A stretch of DNA of 8,197 bases from an uncultured cyanobacterium (GTDB lineage Bacteria > Cyanobacteriota > Vampirovibrionia > Gastranaerophilales > Gastranaerophilaceae). Of this stretch, positions 1 through 6,750 are shown in pieces (positions within the stretch are counted from its first letter, which is position 1; each line of letters begins with the position of its first letter). The stretch is taken from NCBI GenBank assembly GCA_947073895.1, contig CAMTNN010000056.1, forward strand, positions 1-8,197, given 5' to 3'. Position numbers and translations under genes: made by a program. The notes under the pieces were generated by a model. It searched no databases. It was not told the origin of the DNA and was given only the letters and a program-made list of their open reading frames with translations.

Positions 1-95
1 TCTAACCTTATTTATATAAAGTATTTTTTAATTGAAAAATTGCCTTTTATGTAACAATTTCTTAATATTTGCGCAAAAGATTTTTTTATAAGTTT

Positions 96-104
96 TGATA
101 TACT
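96..104 (+). promoter_or_regulatory. Extended -10 promoter for the giant peptidase gene
   Basis: The sequence TG-A-TATACT (TG at 96-97, hexamer at 99-104) fits an extended -10 element of a housekeeping sigma factor. Transcription would start near 110-112, giving a leader of roughly 25 bases before the ATG at 137. No convincing -35 hexamer sits 16-18 bases upstream (the bases there are A-rich), which is tolerable for an extended -10 promoter. The 10-base palindrome TTTGCGCAAA (68-77) is centred about 38 bases upstream of the predicted start, and another, TATCATGATA (112-121), overlaps the predicted start. Either could be an operator, but palindromes of this length are expected several times by chance in this window. 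The rest of 1-136 is AT-rich and holds no gene I can see. Confidence 0.5.
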
Positions 105-124
105 ACAAGACTATCATGATAATT

Positions 125-130
125 AAGGGG
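125..130 (+). promoter_or_regulatory. Ribosome binding site of the giant peptidase gene
   Basis: AAGGGG ends six bases before the ATG at 137. This is a near-ideal Shine-Dalgarno spacing and supports that start codon over any internal one. That matters because the protein has a signal-peptide-like segment only at residues 86-108, which might otherwise suggest a later start. Confidence 0.8.
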
Positions 131-136
131 TATTAA

Positions 137-3100
137 ATGAAAATAAATAGCATCCAATCAGCAGATACAAGAAATTTTGAGGGTAAGAGATTAGATAAAA
201 ATACTGTTAAACAGTTAGTACAAAATAATCCGTATTCTTTGACAGAACCTAATCAGAGATATATTTCGACAGCGATAGAGAGCCTTGGAAAAGTTTCCGG
301 AGAAAAGAATATTCAATTCTTGCTTGATACAGCTGCAAGAAGCAGATATTCTACTTCAATAACTCTTCAAGATGCTCCGAAAAATGATTGGAAATCTAAA
401 CTCCTTGCTGCAGCAGCTTCTGCAATTGCAATAACACCTCTTGCAAACAGTGCTTTTGCAGAGAAACTTAACGAGTTACAAAAACCTTTGCCGCTGGGAG
501 TAGAAGAACAAGAAATTTTAACACTTCGAGAACAACTGCTAGCAGTTGTTGATTTGGAACAAATCAACAATGAAACCCTAGGTGCAACAAAGAATTTTGT
601 TAGAAATCTTGACTATTTTATTGTGTCGTCTGAAACCAGCCTTGAGCACAAAAAATATGTTTTGGAGAGACTAAATTATTTCATGAGTGATAAGTATGAA
701 ATAAATCATCAATTAAAAGGCAAAAAATCGATTGCGCTTGCAGAAATGGTTAATGATATGGCGATTAATACACCAGGAAATGAAATTCCTAATATTAAAG
801 CTGTAAACCAAAAACAACACGGTATGTGTGCTGCTATTTCTATCGTAAGAAAGAAACTTGTTTATGAAGATAAACCTAATTATGTTGATTCTATTATATC
901 CGAGTTGGATTCTTCTGATTCAATTAGCGTTTATGACAGAAACTGTTTGGGTTCAGGCAAAAAAATAAATGTTCATAAAGTTCCTGTTGATTTTGATGCA
1001 GCTTTAGCTAAAGGTTACAGAATTATTGATGCTTCAACTATGCACTGGATGCAGGTTGCCGGCATGTCAGGTTCAAGTAATATTTCTTATAATGTGTATA
1101 ATCCTTTTGACAGTGAAAATTTTGGTGCGAAAACAGATTCTTTCTTTATTGCAAATTTTGATGATCCGGACTTAAGTGCTGCACAGAAGTATTACCAATC
1201 TTTAATCAAAGCAAAAAGTGTAATTGAAGATTATAAAGCTGATAAAATAAAACGTGATATTGAAAATACAAACTTGAGACAAAATACTTATCAAAACCTT
1301 CATGCGGCTGCGGATATGAGTGAGGCAATAAAAAGTGAATTAGCATTGGCCGTACCAAATCTTTCTTCTAAAGAAATTTCTTCTCTGTATTCGGAAATAG
1401 TAAATCTTGAAAAACCGTACTCGTCTAAAATAAAAGAGGGTGACAGATTTTCTTATATTCCTAATGAAGAAGATATTGTAAAAAGAAATAAAATAGCATC
1501 TTTAATTATGGAAAGAAGCGGGGGACAGTCTGTTTCTGATGAAGTAACCGATATGCTGCTGTTTATGGTTGATAATTATCATTCTTTGGTTGCAAAGGCA
1601 TCAAAACCTTCAATGATAAAGAAAGCTGACCGGCTTTTTGATATTGCGGCTGCTTTCAGATATCAGGTTATAACAGGGCTTGATGATAGAAAAGTTTTAG
1701 AAAACGTAATGCAAAGCGAAGGAATTCCGAATAAGGAAACTTTGTTACTTAATACAATTGATACTTTGATTGAAAAACTTGAAACAAATTCTCCTCATTC
1801 AATATTGATTGTAGATCAGCTTGAAGAGCCTGTGTTTGATAATACAGATGGTACTAAGGAAGAGTTACTTGATGCACTTAAAGAATTAAAAGAGATTGTT
1901 GATTATCATATGACAACAGTGCTTGATTCTATTTATGGCGCGTTAACAATGGGCAGTCGTAAAGATGCGCTTATTGTATATATAGAAAATGCACAAAATG
2001 CGATTAAAGAAGGACATACTGAAATATTAAAACCTTTTGCAGACAAATTGGGTGTGAAGAAGTCGCCTAAAAATGTACTTCGTGCATTGGAGTCCGATAG
2101 ACAAAAACTTCTTGCAGGTGATGAAAAAGTATATTCTCAATTGTTTGATAAATACGGTAATGTTTCTCAGATAGATTACATAAATAATATTTTCCAAAGT
2201 TTTGTTGAAAGTGTTAAACAGGAGCAAGTCAGCCAGGAATTAATGTTAAACTTCATTAAGGTTAACGATATTTCCGTTGAAGACGGAGAGCAGGCTGTTG
2301 TTGAAAGAATAAATGAAATTGGTCAAAATATTCAGGCGATAAAGGCTTTTATAAGTGAGATTGTTGATGTTCTTCAGGTTGTTGATGAAAATGGTGATGT
2401 TTTAATTTCAGCTAATCCTAAAGATATTATTATTAAAAAATTAGAAAATGAACATAGAATGGCTTCTGCTAAACAACTTAGAGAACTAAGTGAGCATCTT
2501 GATAAAATTGCGAAACATCGTTCTTCTGATGAGTTCCAGTCAAGACAGGGAAAAATTAAAGATAAATCACTTACGACTTTCTCAAATAGTGAAAAAGCAA
2601 CATTAAAAGAGGTTGAAAGCTCAATTGACCCTATGTATTCTTTTGTTCAAAAACAATTAAGATATGTACAAACTGACATGAAAGAGTATCTTGAAGAAAT
2701 TGCGCGTCTTGCAGGTGTTAATGACGGTACTTATTGGGTTAGCCAAGAAGGTCATAGCGGATTGTATTCAGCGCAGGAGCTTAGAGTTCTTGAATATATG
2801 ACAGGACGACCTCATCATGCAACAAGTAATCTTGAAGAAGCTTTTGAGACAATCAAAACATCTCCATATTCGGGGATTTCATCAAGTTCTGTTTTTCATG
2901 ATAAGGCTGGCATGCACGCTCAATATATAGCAGATATTGCTCCTGTAACTTTAGCCAACGGAGAAGTTAAAGAGGTTTTATTTAACGATAACAGCTGGGG
3001 TGCAAGTGAAAAAGAAAACACCTGGGTTGATTCAAACGGTTTATTAAGAACTGACTATAGCGATAGACGCGGTGGTACTCTGGGCTATATTACAGATGAT

Positions 3101-5923
3101 AATTACAGAAATGGTAACTTTGTAGACAGGATTCTTTCAGATATGATTTTGAAGACTTCACCTGATACAACAGAAAGTAAAATTTATAAACGTATTAAGC
3201 ATACAGACAGAGATACTTTTGCTATGCCTCAATATCATACGGTTACTCTTGATGGTAAATCAAAGGAAATAAAAACTACTTCTGATAAAATTCATGATGC
3301 AATGTTTGTAACTAATACCAGATATGTTGATAAATTGAAAAAGTTTGGAGAAACTCATTCTGAAGCTGAGCTTAAAGCTATGATTGCCAATATACAGGGA
3401 GCGGGTAAAGCCTGGAAACCTACTTATGAAGCATTGAAACTTCGAGTATTTCCTGCTATGGGTGATGGTATTCAGTCGAGAGAGGAATACGATAGGCTGG
3501 CTGATGATGATTATTTAAAAGTAGTTTTAGAAAAAATGGCTCTTAAACTTAATTCTCAGGTTACAGGCTTAGAAGCTGATATTGCAAGAGTTCGTGATGT
3601 TAGAGAATTATCAAGATTCAGAGCCGCTCAGAAAACAAGAGCGCTAAACTCTTTTAAATATGCATTTGCAAAATCTTTGACAGTGGTTGATTATCTTGCT
3701 GATACTTTTGGCGATAAAGAATTTCTTGAAATGCAGTCAATTTTAGATAAACACGGTATAAAACTGACTGATGAAGAATTGGATTCTATAGGAGAAAAGT
3801 TTGACATTGATTTAGATCGTTATGACGGCAGTGCAAAAACTACACTAAATCTTCTTGTTGAAAATATTAGGGAAGATATTAATAAAGTTGTATCTGATTC
3901 TGCAGTACAGCAGGAGTTAGAAGATTTCTTCAGAAAATTCTTAACTGAAAAACTATACTTTAATGAGCAGGATTTGGATTTAACTGATTTTGATAATCAA
4001 AAAATTGCTCATATTATTAAATTTATTGATAGAGTTTATGACCCTGAAGATAATGAAGAATTTGCGGCTATCTACAGAAGAATACAGGACATGACTAATG
4101 AAGAATTTAAGCGCGAAATTCTTTCCAAAGCGACTTATGAAGATATGGGCGTTAAATCAATGACAGGGTATGATGTGCTTAAAAAACTTCAAAGATATGA
4201 AGAAAGTATTAATACAACTTTCATGAACACTGTTTATTATGATTCTTATGTAGATGATGTTAAATCTGAAAAATATGAACCGTTTTATAGATATACTAAG
4301 TTGGCACGTTCACCTAGGGTTAAATCAGATTACAAATTTAGTACTATGTTTAGAGATTTGAATTATGATTTATCATTGTTAACTTATCCGAAATTATTCA
4401 ATAAGTATAAAGGCAGGAATCTTGAGAGATACGGTGCATATCCGGCGTATCCTAAAATAGAATATATGACAGAAGATTTTATTCAGAATTCTTTTGGTGC
4501 AACATTTAATCAATTAGAACAAAAAGTTGATACAATTAAAACGATGAAAGAACAAGTGCAGAATTATGATATAGCTCATTTGCTGCAAAAATTGAAAAAA
4601 TCTTCAAGAAAGAATTTGATTATTTCCGGAGCTAATTATGCAAATTTAAATCGTTTATTTGGTCAATTAGTTACTAATAATTTGAATGATCCTTCTGTTA
4701 AGGATGTTGTTGATGCAGCATCAGCAGTTCTCGAATTTGAAGAAGGCACTCCATGGACAGAATATGTTCCTTATGTTGATGCAATTATTAATAGATTAAC
4801 TGATTTTGAAAATACAACATCAAAAGAGGTTATATTGCAGGTTATTGAAGCTAATAAAAAGGAACTTGCAGCGAATAAACTTATGTTTGTAGAGGCGTTT
4901 ATTCAGCCTAGACATAAATCATATGTTGCTGAAAAAATGAATAAGTTTGAGCAAGCATTAGTTCATCAAGACTTTGACACAGCAGAAATTCTTAAAGCAG
5001 AACTGTTAGAGGACTTTAAAAAGTATCATTTAATGAATGATCCGGAAGAACTGCTTAAACAATTTATACTATCAACAGCAAAAGATGGTCGTTTACACGG
5101 TTTCAATGAGTTATTTGAAAAATTGTTATTAAGGGCTATAGATTATGCAAAACTGGCAGAAATTCAAGATATCATAATGGATGCTATTCAGGATGGTGTT
5201 GCATTAAATGCTAAAACATTGTTTGATAAACATACGCTCTCATTGAGTAATGGGGATTACTTAATGGGTTCGGATGTTATGATTAGCTATATGACAAACC
5301 ACCTTATTATAGACGGTCAGTTTGAGACAGCCCTTATGTTTCTTGAAAAACTTGGTTTGAATGAGCAGTATGTGAGACATGCAGCTGAAAACTTTGATTA
5401 TGATAAACTAGCAGAGTTAATTACAGAAGCTCATAATATAGCAGATAATTTCTCAAAATTCCAAAATGATATTGAATCTGATTTAGGGAAGGCTCAAAAT
5501 ATTTTTAATGATAACAATTGTGATTATGCTTCAGTGTTGGAATCTTTAAGAAATGCAATAAAAGATAAAGCAGCTCTTTATTCAATTTCTGATGATATAA
5601 TCGGACGGTTGTTATTCGGAGTTGATACAGTTGAATACAATTGTGATACGAACCCTAATGTACAGAAAAATCTGCTGTATACTACCGTAATGCAGCAAGC
5701 TAAGCAAAGAGTAGTAAATGCAGCGAGTGAAGAAATTACTCAAAAAGATCTTGTGTTAAACTCAAGTACCACAATTCTTAATTTTATAAATCAAATTATG
5801 CTTTCTCCTGAGTCAGAAGCTAATAAGATGAGAACAGAAATCAATGATCAGTTCTTAAAACTTGCAGAATTGAAACAATCATATATGGATTTGCAAGAGG
5901 ATGAAAATTCTGATAAAATCTAG
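137..5923 (+). CDS. Giant papain-like (C1-type) cysteine peptidase, 1928 residues, split catalytic core
   Basis: Seen: residues 222-234 contain N-Q-x5-C followed by AxxS (Gln225, Cys231). This has the same six-residue Gln-to-Cys spacing as the oxyanion-hole Gln and nucleophile of papain, though Ala replaces the usual Trp after Cys. A matching second half follows at about 915-985: Met-His927-Ala, a predicted beta-hairpin, then Asn952-Ser-Trp-Gly, the classic NSWG box, and a Gly/Tyr-rich strand region. Cys and His are 696 residues apart, against 134 in papain, so about 550 mostly helical, charged residues (roughly 330-880) appear to be inserted. Residues 1-85 are polar and start MKINSIQ. Residues 86-108 resemble a signal peptide (KSKLL, Ala-rich core, Ala-Phe-Ala at 106-108) but are internal. 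Residues about 1010-1928 are helical, acidic and unrecognised. I count only four cysteines (231, 270, 1795, 1836) and no clear membrane helix after residue 110. Inference: a peptidase, possibly exported, with an unknown target. The gene heads an operon with the TrmB-like regulator. The reading frame is certain; the peptidase call rests on motifs only. Confidence 0.85.
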   Translation: MKINSIQSADTRNFEGKRLDKNTVKQLVQNNPYSLTEPNQRYISTAIESLGKVSGEKNIQFLLDTAARSRYSTSITLQDAPKNDWKSKLLAAAASAIAITPLANSAFAEKLNELQKPLPLGVEEQEILTLREQLLAVVDLEQINNETLGATKNFVRNLDYFIVSSETSLEHKKYVLERLNYFMSDKYEINHQLKGKKSIALAEMVNDMAINTPGNEIPNIKAVNQKQHGMCAAISIVRKKLVYEDKPNYVDSIISELDSSDSISVYDRNCLGSGKKINVHKVPVDFDAALAKGYRIIDASTMHWMQVAGMSGSSNISYNVYNPFDSENFGAKTDSFFIANFDDPDLSAAQKYYQSLIKAKSVIEDYKADKIKRDIENTNLRQNTYQNLHAAADMSEAIKSELALAVPNLSSKEISSLYSEIVNLEKPYSSKIKEGDRFSYIPNEEDIVKRNKIASLIMERSGGQSVSDEVTDMLLFMVDNYHSLVAKASKPSMIKKADRLFDIAAAFRYQVITGLDDRKVLENVMQSEGIPNKETLLLNTIDTLIEKLETNSPHSILIVDQLEEPVFDNTDGTKEELLDALKELKEIVDYHMTTVLDSIYGALTMGSRKDALIVYIENAQNAIKEGHTEILKPFADKLGVKKSPKNVLRALESDRQKLLAGDEKVYSQLFDKYGNVSQIDYINNIFQSFVESVKQEQVSQELMLNFIKVNDISVEDGEQAVVERINEIGQNIQAIKAFISEIVDVLQVVDENGDVLISANPKDIIIKKLENEHRMASAKQLRELSEHLDKIAKHRSSDEFQSRQGKIKDKSLTTFSNSEKATLKEVESSIDPMYSFVQKQLRYVQTDMKEYLEEIARLAGVNDGTYWVSQEGHSGLYSAQELRVLEYMTGRPHHATSNLEEAFETIKTSPYSGISSSSVFHDKAGMHAQYIADIAPVTLANGEVKEVLFNDNSWGASEKENTWVDSNGLLRTDYSDRRGGTLGYITDDNYRNGNFVDRILSDMILKTSPDTTESKIYKRIKHTDRDTFAMPQYHTVTLDGKSKEIKTTSDKIHDAMFVTNTRYVDKLKKFGETHSEAELKAMIANIQGAGKAWKPTYEALKLRVFPAMGDGIQSREEYDRLADDDYLKVVLEKMALKLNSQVTGLEADIARVRDVRELSRFRAAQKTRALNSFKYAFAKSLTVVDYLADTFGDKEFLEMQSILDKHGIKLTDEELDSIGEKFDIDLDRYDGSAKTTLNLLVENIREDINKVVSDSAVQQELEDFFRKFLTEKLYFNEQDLDLTDFDNQKIAHIIKFIDRVYDPEDNEEFAAIYRRIQDMTNEEFKREILSKATYEDMGVKSMTGYDVLKKLQRYEESINTTFMNTVYYDSYVDDVKSEKYEPFYRYTKLARSPRVKSDYKFSTMFRDLNYDLSLLTYPKLFNKYKGRNLERYGAYPAYPKIEYMTEDFIQNSFGATFNQLEQKVDTIKTMKEQVQNYDIAHLLQKLKKSSRKNLIISGANYANLNRLFGQLVTNNLNDPSVKDVVDAASAVLEFEEGTPWTEYVPYVDAIINRLTDFENTTSKEVILQVIEANKKELAANKLMFVEAFIQPRHKSYVAEKMNKFEQALVHQDFDTAEILKAELLEDFKKYHLMNDPEELLKQFILSTAKDGRLHGFNELFEKLLLRAIDYAKLAEIQDIIMDAIQDGVALNAKTLFDKHTLSLSNGDYLMGSDVMISYMTNHLIIDGQFETALMFLEKLGLNEQYVRHAAENFDYDKLAELITEAHNIADNFSKFQNDIESDLGKAQNIFNDNNCDYASVLESLRNAIKDKAALYSISDDIIGRLLFGVDTVEYNCDTNPNVQKNLLYTTVMQQAKQRVVNAASEEITQKDLVLNSSTTILNFINQIMLSPESEANKMRTEINDQFLKLAELKQSYMDLQEDENSDKI
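531..601 (+). repeat. Cluster of overlapping perfect inverted repeats inside the coding sequence
   Basis: Three inverted repeats follow one another. (1) Bases 531-550 form a perfect 20-base palindrome, AACAACTGCT plus its reverse complement; as RNA this is an 8-bp stem with a CUAG loop. (2) TTGTTGATTTG (546-556) and CAAATCAACAA (560-570) form a perfect 11-bp stem around a GAA loop. (3) AACAAA (586-591) and TTTGTT (596-601) form a 6-bp stem with a 4-base loop. Repeats 1 and 2 share 546-550, so the two hairpins exclude each other. The region encodes residues 132-155 of the peptidase. No T-run follows, so it is not an intrinsic terminator. Its function is unknown and chance is possible; Glu-Gln codons (gaa caa) account for part of the recurring AACAA. 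Confidence 0.6.
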
Positions 5924-5925
5924 CT

Positions 5926-6750
5926 ATGGCAGATTTGATTGAAAAATTAAAAGAAATAGGTTTTAATACATATGAGGCTAAGGTTTATGTTGCGCTTTTG
6001 AAGAAATATCCCGCAACAGGCTATGAGGTTGCTAAGCTTGCGAATATTCCTCAGTCGAGAACTTATGATACTTTGAAATCTTTGCAGGAAAAAAATGTAG
6101 TCACCGCTACTAATGCAAAGCCGGTTTCATATACTCCAATCAAGCCAAAACAGCTGCTTGCAAGTTATCAGAAAAAAATGAATTCTACACTCAATTATCT
6201 TGAGAAGAATCTTCCTGCAGTAAAAGACAACTATATTGAACCTGTTGTGACGATAAGCGGAAAACAAAATATTTATAATAAGATACTTGAGGTTATCCAA
6301 AATGCCAAACGCGAAATTTATATGGAAGTTTGGTCTCAGGATTTTAAAATATTTGAGCAGGAGTTATTAAATGCCTACAACAGAAACGTTGAAATAAGAA
6401 TTGTCGGTTATGATAACTTTCAATCAAAATTCGGGATGGTATTTGAACATGCTTTTGCAAAAGATATTGAAATGTCTCTTGGCGGCAGAATGGTAATTAT
6501 TGCTGCAGATGATTCGGAAAGTGTTGTTGGAAAGGTTTCTTCTTTCAAGAATGAAGATCCTGATACTAATATTATTTGGACAAAAAATAAGAGTATCGTG
6601 TTTATTATAAAAGAATTTATTGTGCACGATATGTATTTAATAGATGTTGAAGAAAATCTCGTTGAACAGATGAAATATATATACGGAAAAGGCTTTAAAC
6701 GTTTGAAAGATAAAGTTCTTGGAACTAATGCTCTGTATATGATTCATTAA
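5926..6750 (+). CDS. TrmB-family winged helix-turn-helix transcriptional regulator
   Basis: This is a 274-residue DNA-binding regulator. Residues 1-72 match the TrmB N-terminal domain: an L-x-x-x-G-F/L-x-x-Y-E-A-x-V-Y-x-A-L-L helix, then the HTH around 31-58 with the family-typical I-P-Q-S-R-T-Y-D-T-L recognition helix. A short coiled-coil-like linker (76-99) follows. Residues 108-245 match the usual sensor half of bacterial TrmB-like proteins: A-K-R-E-I-Y (127-132), Trp136, a conserved His175, G-G-R (186-188), and a late WTKNKS...VHDMYL stretch. The sensor fold is phospholipase-D-like in the family, but I see no HKD catalytic pair. Archaeal TrmB members sense sugars; the ligand here is unknown. 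The start is fixed: in-frame TAA at 5914-5916 lies just upstream and no other start codon falls between. It begins two bases after the peptidase stop. The nearest purine-rich stretch (AAGAGG, 5895-5900) is about 25 bases away, so translation is probably coupled to the upstream gene. It may regulate the operon (inference). Confidence 0.9.
   Translation: MADLIEKLKEIGFNTYEAKVYVALLKKYPATGYEVAKLANIPQSRTYDTLKSLQEKNVVTATNAKPVSYTPIKPKQLLASYQKKMNSTLNYLEKNLPAVKDNYIEPVVTISGKQNIYNKILEVIQNAKREIYMEVWSQDFKIFEQELLNAYNRNVEIRIVGYDNFQSKFGMVFEHAFAKDIEMSLGGRMVIIAADDSESVVGKVSSFKNEDPDTNIIWTKNKSIVFIIKEFIVHDMYLIDVEENLVEQMKYIYGKGFKRLKDKVLGTNALYMIH
6747..6750. other. Shared convergent stop codons (TTAA)
   Basis: The palindrome TTAA serves as TAA for the plus-strand regulator (6748-6750) and for the minus-strand Maf-like gene (6747-6749 read in reverse), so the two coding regions overlap tail to tail by four bases. 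There is no intergenic space for a terminator. Any terminator must lie inside the opposing gene, so antisense read-through at the 3' ends is likely. Confidence 0.95.

Noticed and set aside
23..40. ATTTTT/AAAAAT hairpin near the left edge as a terminator of an upstream gene
   Set aside because: It is an A-T only stem with a six-base loop, expected by chance in such AT-rich sequence.
320..322. Internal TTG as an alternative start that would bring the signal-like segment nearer the N-terminus
   Set aside because: The only purine-rich stretch upstream is too far away (about 17 bases), while the ATG at 137 has a well-spaced AAGGGG.
367..570. Minus-strand open frame of 67 codons, Ser/Ala-rich
   Set aside because: It is antisense to the Ala-rich signal-like region of the giant gene, and its composition is explained by reverse reading of GCA/GCT and CTT codons.
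2027..2227. Minus-strand open frame of 66 codons
   Set aside because: It is antisense to the giant coding sequence, with no family resemblance and no start signal.
5901..5942. Short out-of-frame ATG reading frame (13 codons) bridging the two genes
   Set aside because: The AAGAGG motif directly abuts its ATG, too close to act as a ribosome binding site, and the peptide is tiny. It could at most be a coupling device.
6424..6627. Minus-strand open frame of 67 codons
   Set aside because: It is antisense to the regulator's conserved sensor domain and has no independent support.
6714..6726. Small hairpin AGTTC-TTG-GAACT as a terminator for the minus-strand gene
   Set aside because: It has only five base pairs and no uninterrupted T-run on the minus strand.
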